Shown here piece after piece: positions 36,993 through 46,232 of a DNA stretch of 64,000 nucleotides. The translations under genes were made by a program, and so were the position numbers. The notes below the pieces were generated by a model. That model was given only the letters and a program-made list of their open reading frames with translations, had not been told where the DNA came from and searched no databases. How positions within the stretch are numbered: the first letter of the stretch is position 1; each line of letters begins with the position of its first letter. This DNA comes from Rickettsia endosymbiont of Cardiosporidium cionae (GTDB taxonomy: Bacteria > Pseudomonadota > Alphaproteobacteria > Rickettsiales > Rickettsiaceae). Where the stretch lies: assembly GCF_015476335.1 (NCBI RefSeq), contig NZ_JADAQY010000003.1, positions 64,062-128,061 on the forward strand, in the 5' to 3' direction.

Positions 36993-38813
36993 ATGCTAAT
37001 GTCAAATAATAAATATGAAGTAAATATTGATCCTAATCGTAACGACTTATTGAGCGATATGGGGAAAGCAATCCTAAAAGATAGATATCTTTTATTAGGG
37101 GAAGATTACCAAGATCTGTTCGCAAGAGTCGCAACTCACTACGCAGATAGCCAAGAACATGCCCAACGCCTATACGAATATATTAGTAATCTGTGGGTTA
37201 TGCCTGCCACTCCTATATTAAGCAACGGAGGTACTAAAAGAGGGTTGCCTATATCATGTTTTATAAATGAAACCAATGATAGTCTAGAAGGAATACTCAA
37301 TTTATGGACAGAAAACGTTTGGCTTGCTTCTAAAGGAGGAGGTATAGGTAGCTATTGGGGTAATATACGTTCTATAAATGAAATAGTAGGAAAAAACGGT
37401 AAAACATCTGGTATTATACCATTTATTAAAGTACAAGACTCCATGACTTTAGCTATTTCACAAGGATCTTTAAGGAGAGGTAGTGCTGCAATATATTTAC
37501 CAATACATCATCCAGAAATTGCAGAATTTATCGAAATTCGTAGACCTACCGGTGGCGATACAAACCGTAGAGCGTTAAATATTCATCACTCTGTAGTGAT
37601 CACAGATGATTTTATGTTAGCAGTAGAAAATAATGAAGATTGGAATTTAATTAGCCCGCTAAATGAAGAAATAGTAGAAACTGTCAAGGCTAGGGATATA
37701 TGGATAAGACTACTTACAGCAAGGATAGAAACAGGTGAACCATATATATTATTCACAGATAGCGTAAATCGTAATATACCAGAGCATCACAAAAAATTAG
37801 GACTCAAAGTTAAAACTTCAAATTTATGTAGTGAAATAACATTACCTACTGGTACTGATCACTTAGGTAACGAAAGAACAGCTGTTTGCTGTTTATCATC
37901 TCTTAATCTTGAACATTACGAGCTATGGAAAAATAATAAAAATTTCATTATAGACATTATGAGATTCTTAGATAATGTAATTGAAGATTTTATACAAAAT
38001 GCACCTGATACTATGCATAAAGCAAAATATTCAGCTATGCGAGAACGAAGTATCGGGCTTGGAGTAATGGGTCTACATTCTTTATTACAATCACAAAACA
38101 TACCTATAGAATCTGTTATGGCAAAAATATGGAATCAAAAAATTTTTTCATTTATTCATAGTGAAACAAATAAAGCCTCCATATTACTAGGTAAAGAAAG
38201 AGGTGCATGCCCTGATGCAAAAGAAGCAGGAGCGCAAGATAGATTTAGCAATAAAACGGCTATAGCACCTACGGCTTCTATATCAACAATATGCAATAAT
38301 ACCTCTCCAGGTATTGAACCCTACGCAGCTAATAGCTTTGTACAAAAAAATCTGACAGGTTCATTCCCTATAAAGAATAAAAATTTACAGATACTTCTCA
38401 AAAAGAAAGGGTATGATACAGATCAAATATGGTCCTCAATTGCTATGAATGAAGGCTCAGTACAACATTTGACATTTTTATCAGAACACGAAAAATTAGT
38501 ATATAAAACAGCGTATGAAATAGAACAAAATTGGTTAATAGAACTAGCAGCTGACCGTACACCATATATATCACAATCACAATCTCTTAACATATTTCTG
38601 CTTGGGAATGTTGAAAAACAATATCTTCATGATATACATTTTAACGGGTGGAAAAAAGGTATAAAAAGTTTCTATTACTTAAGATCTACTTCAATACAAA
38701 GAGCAGATAAAATACCAAATCAAATTAAACAAGCAACACAGGATAATCATACAATGCACAATCCTAATAATTCTCAAAATGATGCATTAGATGAATGTCT
38801 TTCGTGCCAATAA
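36993..38813 (+). CDS. nrdA: Class I ribonucleotide reductase alpha subunit
   Basis: This 606-residue catalytic chain reduces ribonucleoside diphosphates. The first redox cysteine is in LPISCFIN near residue 90, the NLCSEI motif with the active-site Asn, Cys and Glu lies near 277-282, the second redox cysteine is in AVCCLSSLN, and the C-terminal relay pair is in ECLSCQ at the very end. The N-terminal ATP-cone domain of about 90 residues found in E. coli NrdA is absent, so the dATP off-switch is probably missing. nrdB follows after 66 bp. An internal ATG two codons in is an alternative start. Confidence 0.96.
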   Translation: MLMSNNKYEVNIDPNRNDLLSDMGKAILKDRYLLLGEDYQDLFARVATHYADSQEHAQRLYEYISNLWVMPATPILSNGGTKRGLPISCFINETNDSLEGILNLWTENVWLASKGGGIGSYWGNIRSINEIVGKNGKTSGIIPFIKVQDSMTLAISQGSLRRGSAAIYLPIHHPEIAEFIEIRRPTGGDTNRRALNIHHSVVITDDFMLAVENNEDWNLISPLNEEIVETVKARDIWIRLLTARIETGEPYILFTDSVNRNIPEHHKKLGLKVKTSNLCSEITLPTGTDHLGNERTAVCCLSSLNLEHYELWKNNKNFIIDIMRFLDNVIEDFIQNAPDTMHKAKYSAMRERSIGLGVMGLHSLLQSQNIPIESVMAKIWNQKIFSFIHSETNKASILLGKERGACPDAKEAGAQDRFSNKTAIAPTASISTICNNTSPGIEPYAANSFVQKNLTGSFPIKNKNLQILLKKKGYDTDQIWSSIAMNEGSVQHLTFLSEHEKLVYKTAYEIEQNWLIELAADRTPYISQSQSLNIFLLGNVEKQYLHDIHFNGWKKGIKSFYYLRSTSIQRADKIPNQIKQATQDNHTMHNPNNSQNDALDECLSCQ

Positions 38814-38879
38814 TGTTTAACCAAATTATCAATAAAATTCTATATCACTCTATTATTTAATTTAATTTTAAGGTTCTAT

Positions 38880-39863
38880 ATGTCTCTACTGAAAGCAAAA
38901 CCTATATATAAGCCATTCTCATATCCTTGGGCGTATGAAGCTTGGCATACACAACAAAAAATACACTGGTTGCCAGAGGAGGTACCTCTTGCAGAAGACG
39001 TGAAAGACTGGAAATATAATATATCTGAAGGAGAACGGCATTTACTAACACAAATTTTTAGATTTTTTACACAAGCAGATATAGAAGTCAATAATTGCTA
39101 TATGAAACATTATTCTCAAGTATTTCAGCCAATAGAAGTACAAATGATGTTATCTGCATTCTCTAATATAGAAACAGTACATATTGCGGCCTATTCACAC
39201 TTGCTTGATACCGTAGGAATGGATGAAATTGAATACCAAGCTTTTCTTAAATATAAAGAAATGAAAGATAAATATGACTATATGCAAAAATTTGGTATAG
39301 CAACAAAAGAAGATATAGCAACAACCTTAGCAGTGTTCGGAGCATTCACTGAAGGGCTACAATTATTTGCGTCTTTTGCCATATTGCTAAATTTCCCTAG
39401 ACTTAATAAAATGAAAGGTATGGGACAAATTATAACATGGTCAGTTAGAGATGAAACTCTACATACTAATTCTATTATTACTTTATTTAAAACATTTATA
39501 CATGAAAATCCTGAAATATGGACCGAAACTCTCAGAGGTAGATTATACGAAGCATGTACTACAATAGTACATTTCGAAGATGCTTTTATAGATTTAGCAT
39601 TTGAAGTTGGAGGAATAGAAAAACTAAATGCTAGAGATGTCAAACAATATATCAGGTACATCGCAGATTGTAGATTAATGCAGTTAGGATTGAAAGAGAT
39701 ATACCTAATGAATCATAACCCATTGCCATGGTTAGATGAAATACTTAACTCCGTAGAACACACAAATTTCTTTGAAAACAGGGTAACAGAATACTCTAAG
39801 TCATCCACTACAGGAAGCTGGGAAGAAGTGTTTAACAAAGTCGACCAAGATAAAAAAAAATAA
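38880..39863 (+). CDS. nrdB: Class I ribonucleotide reductase beta subunit
   Basis: This 327-residue chain holds the diiron site and the tyrosyl radical. Ligands visible are D67 in TQADIEV, E98 and H101 in NIETVHIAAY, with the radical tyrosine at Y105 spaced as in E. coli NrdB (E, +3 H, +7 Y). Later ligands are the Glu in FTEGLQLF and the Glu-His pair in VRDETLHTNS. All key residues are intact, so it is a radical-forming class Ia type. It follows nrdA and converges on rpoZ, 41 bp away. Confidence 0.97.
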   Translation: MSLLKAKPIYKPFSYPWAYEAWHTQQKIHWLPEEVPLAEDVKDWKYNISEGERHLLTQIFRFFTQADIEVNNCYMKHYSQVFQPIEVQMMLSAFSNIETVHIAAYSHLLDTVGMDEIEYQAFLKYKEMKDKYDYMQKFGIATKEDIATTLAVFGAFTEGLQLFASFAILLNFPRLNKMKGMGQIITWSVRDETLHTNSIITLFKTFIHENPEIWTETLRGRLYEACTTIVHFEDAFIDLAFEVGGIEKLNARDVKQYIRYIADCRLMQLGLKEIYLMNHNPLPWLDEILNSVEHTNFFENRVTEYSKSSTTGSWEEVFNKVDQDKKK

Positions 39864-39872
39864 ATTAGAGAA

Positions 39873-39924
39873 AGGATGGTAATCTTAATATAAGTAATCT
39901 TATATTATTCAGAACTCCCATCCT
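39873..39924. terminator. Nested hairpin at the nrdB/rpoZ junction
   Basis: An outer stem aggatgg (39873-39879) with ccatcct (39918-39924) encloses a perfect inner stem aatataag (39887-39894) with cttatatt (39899-39906) and a 4-nt loop. It lies between the converging nrdB and rpoZ genes and includes the last 20 bases of rpoZ. It could terminate transcription from both sides, though it lacks a good U-tract. Confidence 0.45.
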
Positions 39925-40297
39925 CACTAACATCTTCATCATCACTGACTAATGGTTCAGTACCACCTCCTAAAGAATCAAAGAATGTATTAGTAGCAGA
40001 AGAAATGTCATCAGATACCAAATTACCTGAAGTCTCTGAACCAATATGATCATCAGGAGCTTTATCAATTAAATTACTGTGACAATTAGTATTAATCAAT
40101 TTTTCTTTTAAAACATCTGGTTTTACATTACCCTTAGCAATTTCTCTTAATGCAATGATAATATTTTTATCATTGTTTCTTTCTAACGTTATTTCTGCAC
40201 CAGCATATATCTCTTTTGCACGCTGTACAGTAATTGCAGCTAATTCAAACCTATTAGGTACTACCTTAATACAATCTTCTACAGTTACTCTAGCCAT
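39905..40297 (-). CDS. rpoZ: RNA polymerase omega subunit
   Basis: This 130-residue protein has the omega fold at its N-terminus: MARVTVEDCIKVVPNRFEL, the helix ITVQRAKEIYAGAE, and KNIIIALREIAKGNV (about 46-60). The first 70 residues are conserved; the remaining 60 are acidic and Ser/Asp-rich (SDDEDVSEDGSSE at the end) as in other alphaproteobacterial omegas. It lies 115 bp downstream of rpsO on the same strand. Confidence 0.95.
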   Translation of the reverse strand: MARVTVEDCIKVVPNRFELAAITVQRAKEIYAGAEITLERNNDKNIIIALREIAKGNVKPDVLKEKLINTNCHSNLIDKAPDDHIGSETSGNLVSDDISSATNTFFDSLGGGTEPLVSDDEDVSEDGSSE

Positions 40298-40412
40298 AAC
40301 CCACCTCTTGAAATTAAATCAACGATTAAAAAAACATCTAAAATAACAATGAAAAAACACGAAATAAACCAAACAGTAAATAAAAAATAACCCCCTACCA
40401 ATTTGAAGAAGA

Positions 40413-40682
40413 TTATTTTCTAATGCCTAACTTTGTAATTAAATCACGATATTGATTCATACTTGTACGTTGCAGATACTTAAGTAACTTACGTCTTGCG
40501 GCTACAATCATTAGCAAACCTCTTTTAGATGAAAAATCCTTTTTATTCAACTTTAAATGCTCTGTTAACACATTGATTCTTTCTGAACACAAAGCACACT
40601 GTACCTGAATTGAACCTGTATCTCCTTCTTTGTTAGAAAATTTTTTAATTATTTCTAACTTTCTTTCACTCGCTATTGGCAT
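40413..40682 (-). CDS. rpsO: 30S ribosomal protein S15
   Basis: This 89-residue protein matches S15, which binds the central domain of 16S rRNA early in assembly. Conserved blocks are DTGSIQVQCALCSERINVLTEHLK (residues 20-43), KKDFSSKRGLL (47-57) and RRKLLKYLQ (63-71). truB lies 20 bp upstream on the same strand, the usual truB-rpsO pair. Confidence 0.98.
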   Translation of the reverse strand: MPIASERKLEIIKKFSNKEGDTGSIQVQCALCSERINVLTEHLKLNKKDFSSKRGLLMIVAARRKLLKYLQRTSMNQYRDLITKLGIRK

Positions 40683-40702
40683 TTTTTATAAACATTAACT
40701 AA

Positions 40703-41590
40703 TTAATAATTATTAAAGACTCTAGAGCTACTGAACACTCCATCACGGATATTACCAATTGCAATTACTTGGTCTCCATACCTAGCCCACACAGTATCAC
40801 AATTTTGCTTAATATCAAAATAACATTTTTGACCAAATCTAATTTTTTGTACAAAATCCTGACTAATATCTATTACAGGAATATTATATAATATCTTTTC
40901 AATACTAATCAGACTATCACATAGAAATTTTTTAGCGCTCACAGTATCTAATTTCATTAGTTTAGAATAATCTATAATATTATACAAACTAAAAATACTA
41001 ACTTTTATACGTTGCAATTCACTAACGAATCCTAAACTCAACATTGAAGATGCCATATCTTCACATAAACTTCTAACATATGTACCTTTAGAACATTCTA
41101 CATAATACACCACAGTCTTCATATTAGCATCATATTTCATCACCCTAATCTGGTAGATATTCACATTTCTTATATTATGTTCTACAACTTTATTTGCCCT
41201 TGCTAATTTATAAGATCTGATACCAGATAATTTAATTGCGGAATAACTATGAGGTCTCTGCTCTATAACTCCAATATAACTACTACAAATACTTTTACAA
41301 TTTTTTAACGAAGGAACGAAGTCAAGTTTTGCTAATACCTCTCCACTAGCATCGGCCGTGGATGTTTTAATACCAAGAGATATTTTATATATATATTGTT
41401 TTCTAGAATTAATAACTATATTTACCAATTTTGTAGCCTCACCACAAGCCAGAGGCAAAACCCCTTCTGCTTCTACATCCAACGTGCCAGTATGCCCAAT
41501 CTTATTAACATCTAGCATGTTTTTAATTACAGCAACCAGTTTAGCAGAGCTAATACCTCTAGGCTTATATATGTTTAACCACCCATGCAT
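40703..41590 (-). CDS. truB: tRNA pseudouridine(55) synthase
   Basis: This 295-residue enzyme makes pseudouridine at position 55 of tRNA T loops. The catalytic aspartate is D38 in HTGTLDVEAEGVLPLACGEATKL. Other conserved blocks are KPRGISS at 9-15, PHSYSAIKLSG, and CSKGTYVRSLCEDM near 174-187. A C-terminal PUA-like part is present. It stands 18 bp after the aldolase gene and 20 bp before rpsO. One tRNA in this window (Gly) has C instead of U at position 55 and could not be a substrate there. Confidence 0.96.
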   Translation of the reverse strand: MHGWLNIYKPRGISSAKLVAVIKNMLDVNKIGHTGTLDVEAEGVLPLACGEATKLVNIVINSRKQYIYKISLGIKTSTADASGEVLAKLDFVPSLKNCKSICSSYIGVIEQRPHSYSAIKLSGIRSYKLARANKVVEHNIRNVNIYQIRVMKYDANMKTVVYYVECSKGTYVRSLCEDMASSMLSLGFVSELQRIKVSIFSLYNIIDYSKLMKLDTVSAKKFLCDSLISIEKILYNIPVIDISQDFVQKIRFGQKCYFDIKQNCDTVWARYGDQVIAIGNIRDGVFSSSRVFNNY

Positions 41591-41608
41591 GAATAATCCT
41601 ATATTTTA

Positions 41609-42325
41609 CTAAAGTCTATTTTGTAAATATTTATTATCTACCATTCTGACCCATGCCTCCCAATCTCTTCTACCTAAGTCTTTTTCAAAATTCAACATGT
41701 CACTACAAGCTTTTTGACGAATTTCATGACTTGGCACTACCAATTTTTGATTTTGCCCCAAGGTATAACACTGAGCTTTTGCTGCTTGCTCCAAAAGATA
41801 TGTATAAAACATAGCCTCCTGCACTGTCTTTCCACATGCTATAAACCCATGATTCCGTAAGATCATAACATATTTATCTTCTAAATCTGCGCTTAAATCT
41901 TTTCCTTGTTCAGATTCATCTAATGCCAACGAATTATATTCGTGATAGGCAAGTTTTTCGTAAAATACCAATGCCCACTGACTAATTGGTAATAACCCAT
42001 CTTTTAATGCTGAAACTGCTACTGTAGAGATAGTGTGTAGATGAAATACAGATGTTATATCCGGGCGCTGTTTATATATAGATCCATGTATTACATATGC
42101 AGTTTTATTATATTGGTATTCACTACCTTCAAGTATATTACCAGTAAAATCAATCTTAATTAAATTTTGAACATTCACCTCAGCAAATCTTACTCCAAAG
42201 GGTTGTATATAGTAACACTCTGGGTTATCAGGATCTCTAGCTGAAAGGTGAGTATAGGTATGATCATCCATACCTAGCATTGACAAAATACGATAAGCAT
42301 ATACTAGCTTTTGTTTAATATCCAT
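41609..42325 (-). CDS. Class II aldolase/adducin family protein
   Basis: This 238-residue protein has the zinc-dependent class II aldolase fold shared by fuculose-phosphate aldolases and adducin head domains. It shows DDHTYTHLSARDP at about 20-32, HLHTISTVAVSALKDGLLP with the HxH zinc ligands near 97-99, and RNHGFIACGKTVQEAM with the third His near 158. Members without a sugar pathway around them are common in Rickettsiales and have no established substrate. It sits between the SPOR protein gene and truB. Confidence 0.88.
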   Translation of the reverse strand: MDIKQKLVYAYRILSMLGMDDHTYTHLSARDPDNPECYYIQPFGVRFAEVNVQNLIKIDFTGNILEGSEYQYNKTAYVIHGSIYKQRPDITSVFHLHTISTVAVSALKDGLLPISQWALVFYEKLAYHEYNSLALDESEQGKDLSADLEDKYVMILRNHGFIACGKTVQEAMFYTYLLEQAAKAQCYTLGQNQKLVVPSHEIRQKACSDMLNFEKDLGRRDWEAWVRMVDNKYLQNRL

Positions 42326-42427
42326 AATTTACCTATATCTAATTTAATATTTTATACTTTAAGTATTTACATAATATCAAATTTCAATTTTAAAAAATAC
42401 AATAATTAATAATATATAAATATCTCT

Positions 42428-43165
42428 TTATTGAAATCTTACTACAACACAATACTGGTTATTAGAAGATAGCACCTTGCATAAGGAAGAAGCCTTTTGA
42501 AAAGAATGATATAGACCCAATTTCAAAATAAAAAAATACTTACCATTTTGTGTATATTTTTTTTCAATGCTATGGCCAACATCCTTCTTAAAGAGATCAC
42601 CATAGCATTTTTGTATATTATGCCATTGGATATTAGCATCTTCAATAGAATTTACAACTGCAAGTTCAATCATATACCGAGTAAGTTGTATTTTATCATA
42701 TGCTACCATATTAAATTGATGCCTAATATCATTAGATTTAATAATTTTTATATCATCTATTTTCAATTCAAATAAACCTTCTTTATTTTTTTCTACCTCG
42801 TTATGCTGTGATGAGCTGTGGTAAAGAATTTTGTCTAAAATTCTATCTATAGAATTTCCAAAAGACTTTTCATTAACAAAATTATGAATCCAACTAGCGG
42901 GTTTCTCTGGTTTAGATAGAACCAACACAACATCCTTTTTGTGATTGGGATTCACTCTATTATAAATCATACTATCTGAATTTAAAATTTTGGTGCCTCC
43001 AGGAAATTTAGGTTTTCTTTTATATTCCTCATCAACTGGTGTAACTATTGCTGGATCCTGTGGCAAAACTAAATTCAATATATTCACTCTTTGATTTATA
43101 AAATAAACAACAATAATAAATAATAATAGTAAAATTATTATTTTTAGTATATTACTGGTACGCAT
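42428..43165 (-). CDS. Membrane-anchored SPOR-domain protein
   Basis: This 245-residue protein has one N-terminal membrane segment (about 8-26) with a short cytoplasmic head. A Pro/Lys-rich linker follows, and the C-terminal domain (about 165-245) resembles a SPOR domain: YMIELAVVNSIEDANIQWHNI, then KYFFILKLGLYHSFQKASSLCKVL and a closing YCVVVRF strand. SPOR domains bind denuded peptidoglycan at the septum. It follows argS by 44 bp; the dgt-argS-SPOR order is conserved in many alphaproteobacteria, which supports the call despite low sequence conservation. Confidence 0.83.
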   Translation of the reverse strand: MRTSNILKIIILLLLFIIVVYFINQRVNILNLVLPQDPAIVTPVDEEYKRKPKFPGGTKILNSDSMIYNRVNPNHKKDVVLVLSKPEKPASWIHNFVNEKSFGNSIDRILDKILYHSSSQHNEVEKNKEGLFELKIDDIKIIKSNDIRHQFNMVAYDKIQLTRYMIELAVVNSIEDANIQWHNIQKCYGDLFKKDVGHSIEKKYTQNGKYFFILKLGLYHSFQKASSLCKVLSSNNQYCVVVRFQ

Positions 43166-43209
43166 AACGATTCTATTTAGTATAGAATAAGATACATCTT
43201 ATTATTAAA

Positions 43210-44943
43210 CTACATTTTATCTATAGGTTTAATACCTATAATAGATAAGGCATTCACCATAACAAGTTTAATAGATTGTACAAATGCTAATCTTGCAGCG
43301 GTTAATTCAACATTATCCGATACGACAAATAAATAATTACTTTTTGATTTTCCTAAATTCCAGATAGTATGAAATTTGGAAGCAATTTCTATCAAGTAGT
43401 AAGCTATTCTGTGAGGTTCATGATATTTTGCTGCATTTATCAATATTTTTGGCCATATTGCTAATAATTTTATCAACTGTATCTCTTCTTCAGTAGACAA
43501 AAGAGAAAGATCAAATTGATTATTAATAAATTTATCATATGCATCTGCTACTGATATCTTAACTCTGGATATAATAGAACAAATTCTAACATGAGCATAT
43601 TGCACATAAAACACAGGATTATCCTGTGATTGTTCTTTAAATTTATCGAGATCAAACTCTAAAACCATATCGCTTTTACGAGTTAGCATAATGAAACGAA
43701 TTATATCTTTATCCAAATTTTTCATTATACTACTTATACTTACAAAATTACCATTACGCTTTGACATCTTGATTGGAACAGACTGATTAGCAAAATTTAC
43801 TAACTGAACAATTTTTATATCACTCTTGACTTTATTATCAGATAATGCTGATACTATTGCGCTAATCCTACTTACATAACCGCTATGATCTGCTCCAAGT
43901 ATAAAAATTAAATTTTGAAAACCTCTATCTATTTTATTTTTAGCGTAGGCCAAGTCAGAAGCAAAATATGACCAAGAACCATCCTGCTTTTGTATTGACC
44001 TATCTTGAGCGTCACCAAAACTGCTAGATCTAAATAACATATGCTCTACCTTTTTCCAATTAGGGTTTAACTTCCCTTTAGGAGCAGGTAAAACACCTTG
44101 ATATATCAGACCTTTTTCTTGCATGATTTCTACAACCTGATCTATCTTTTTTTCTGAATGTAAAGAAGATTCAAAAAAAAATTTATCATATTCCACTCCA
44201 AGTAAAGATAGATCCCGTTTGATAAGATTCATCATTTCCGTGATAGTAATTTTTTTGATTATATCCTTCATATATATTTCTTCTTTATCAAGCAAACTAC
44301 TACCATATTTATCGTATATTACTCTGGCTAACTCCTTCAAATACCCACCTGGATACAAACCTTCTGGTATTACTATTGGCTTATTTGTTATAACTTCTTT
44401 ATAGCGTAATATTACACTATCAATCAAAATGTCAATTTGTGAGCCTGAGTCATTTACATAATATTCTTTAACTACATTATACCCAGATTTTGATAAAATA
44501 TTGGCTAATACATCACCATATACAGCTACCCTTGCGTGTCCCATATGTATAGGGCCTGTAGGGTTAGCGGATACGTATTCAATATTCACTAATTCTCCAT
44601 TTCCTACATTTACATTCCAAAAATTTGAATTATTTGATAATATTTGTTGTATATAATCATGCCATTTACTAGCTTTTATAGTAAAATTTATAAACCCAGG
44701 ACCTGCAACTTCTATATGCGCTAGATAGTTAATTTTTTTAAAAGTATCCTTAAATCTAAGTGCCACCTCTTTAGGGTTTTGATGCTTTATAGAGGCAGTT
44801 AGCATAGCTATATTGGTTGATATATCACCGTTAAGATGATCTTTAGGGATTTCTACTGAATACTGATCCCAGATATTTGATTCTGGGTATAAATAATAAG
44901 CAGATTCTTTCAAATCCTTTTGTAATTCTTCAAAAATATTCAT
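43210..44943 (-). CDS. argS: Arginyl-tRNA synthetase
   Basis: This 577-residue class I synthetase charges tRNA-Arg. An N-terminal Add-1 tRNA-recognition domain (about 1-110) precedes the HIGH site in SANPTGPIHMGHARVAV. The KMSKS loop appears as KMSKRNGNF, and the ArgRS-specific YVNDSGSQ lies just after the HIGH region. The C-terminal DALR anticodon-binding domain begins near residue 455 with FYVQYAHVRICSI. It lies between dgt and the SPOR gene on the minus strand. Confidence 0.97.
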   Translation of the reverse strand: MNIFEELQKDLKESAYYLYPESNIWDQYSVEIPKDHLNGDISTNIAMLTASIKHQNPKEVALRFKDTFKKINYLAHIEVAGPGFINFTIKASKWHDYIQQILSNNSNFWNVNVGNGELVNIEYVSANPTGPIHMGHARVAVYGDVLANILSKSGYNVVKEYYVNDSGSQIDILIDSVILRYKEVITNKPIVIPEGLYPGGYLKELARVIYDKYGSSLLDKEEIYMKDIIKKITITEMMNLIKRDLSLLGVEYDKFFFESSLHSEKKIDQVVEIMQEKGLIYQGVLPAPKGKLNPNWKKVEHMLFRSSSFGDAQDRSIQKQDGSWSYFASDLAYAKNKIDRGFQNLIFILGADHSGYVSRISAIVSALSDNKVKSDIKIVQLVNFANQSVPIKMSKRNGNFVSISSIMKNLDKDIIRFIMLTRKSDMVLEFDLDKFKEQSQDNPVFYVQYAHVRICSIISRVKISVADAYDKFINNQFDLSLLSTEEEIQLIKLLAIWPKILINAAKYHEPHRIAYYLIEIASKFHTIWNLGKSKSNYLFVVSDNVELTAARLAFVQSIKLVMVNALSIIGIKPIDKM

Positions 44944-45006
44944 AATTTACCAAAAATTCGGATAGCAAGTATATTTCATAAGAAATACTTAACCATTTAT
45001 TTTAAG

Positions 45007-46179
45007 TTACAAATTCAAATCTTTAATATCTAATTTAAAAAATTTTCTGTATTCATTAACTGCAAAACGATCAGTCATACCTGCTATATAATCTGATATA
45101 ACAGACATGATACAAGATAAATCATCTATATCCTTCATTTTCATTTTCCATTTAACTGGCAATAAAGTCAAATCACTTGAATAAATTTGAAACAGAGATT
45201 CTATAATATTATTACATTCTGCAGTGACTCTTACCAATCTAGGATTATTATATACATTATCAAATAAAAAATCTTTAATTAACTTAATATTATTTAGGGA
45301 TTCTTGTTCCATACCGACCAATGATCTACCCAGATGCCTTATATCATAAACTGTTTCTACTTTATAAAATTCTATATTATACTTAGTGTAAGAAACTAGG
45401 CTACAAATCATATCACGCATGAATTTACGACCTACTTCATATATCAATCTTCCTTTTGGTATCTCTGTACTTATAGTTTGCTTAATCAAATATATATAAT
45501 CTCTTATAGAATTTATTTCACATAGCTGCTCTATAGTTATTAAATTAGCGTTTATTGAATCTTCTATATCATGAAAAACATAAGCTATATCATCAGATAA
45601 TGAAGCAACCTGAGCTTCTGCAGAAGAATACAGACTTAACCCCATATCATGAGCATTATGATATTCTAATATGTATTGAGGAAGTATTGCTTCATCTAAT
45701 ATTGGTCCATTATGCTTTAACAAACCTTCTAAAGTTTCCCAGGTTAAGTTGAGACCATTATAGCTTGCATATCTTTCTTCCAATTCTGTTACAATTTTAA
45801 ATGCATGGTAATTATGAGAAAACCCCCCATATTTTTTCATACAGTTATTTAAAGTTAATTCACCAGTATGGCCAAAAGCTGTATGCCCCAAATCATGAGA
45901 TAGGGATATAGCTTCTGCCAGATCACTTGAAATCCCAAGCAAATTGCAAATGCTCCTTGCTATAGAGGCCACTTCTATCGAATGGGTTAATCTGTTACGA
46001 TAATGATCTCCCTCGTGATTTATAAAAACCTGTGTTTTATACTGTAATCTTCTAAATGCACTAGATCTAATAATCCTATTACGATCTCTTTCAAACTCAT
46101 TATGGTAATAATGAGTACTTGTATCATCATATGACCTACCCTTTGTATCTTTAGGATCACATGCATATGACTTCAACAT
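45007..46179 (-). CDS. dgt: dGTP triphosphohydrolase-like HD-domain protein
   Basis: This 390-residue protein matches the dGTPase family (HD superfamily), which hydrolyses dNTPs to nucleosides and triphosphate. The metal site is seen as HSIEVASIARSI near residue 66, then SHDLGHTAFGHTGE near 93-106 with the HD pair, and a later LSDDIAYVFHDIEDS with Asp near 194. The start RDRNRIIRSSAFRRLQYKTQV is characteristic. It is the first of dgt-argS-SPOR and follows polA by 53 bp. Confidence 0.93.
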   Translation of the reverse strand: MLKSYACDPKDTKGRSYDDTSTHYYHNEFERDRNRIIRSSAFRRLQYKTQVFINHEGDHYRNRLTHSIEVASIARSICNLLGISSDLAEAISLSHDLGHTAFGHTGELTLNNCMKKYGGFSHNYHAFKIVTELEERYASYNGLNLTWETLEGLLKHNGPILDEAILPQYILEYHNAHDMGLSLYSSAEAQVASLSDDIAYVFHDIEDSINANLITIEQLCEINSIRDYIYLIKQTISTEIPKGRLIYEVGRKFMRDMICSLVSYTKYNIEFYKVETVYDIRHLGRSLVGMEQESLNNIKLIKDFLFDNVYNNPRLVRVTAECNNIIESLFQIYSSDLTLLPVKWKMKMKDIDDLSCIMSVISDYIAGMTDRFAVNEYRKFFKLDIKDLNL

Positions 46180-46232
46180 AAAATACCACTATAATGATGA
46201 ATACTCAATTTGGTTATTATTAAATTCTAACT

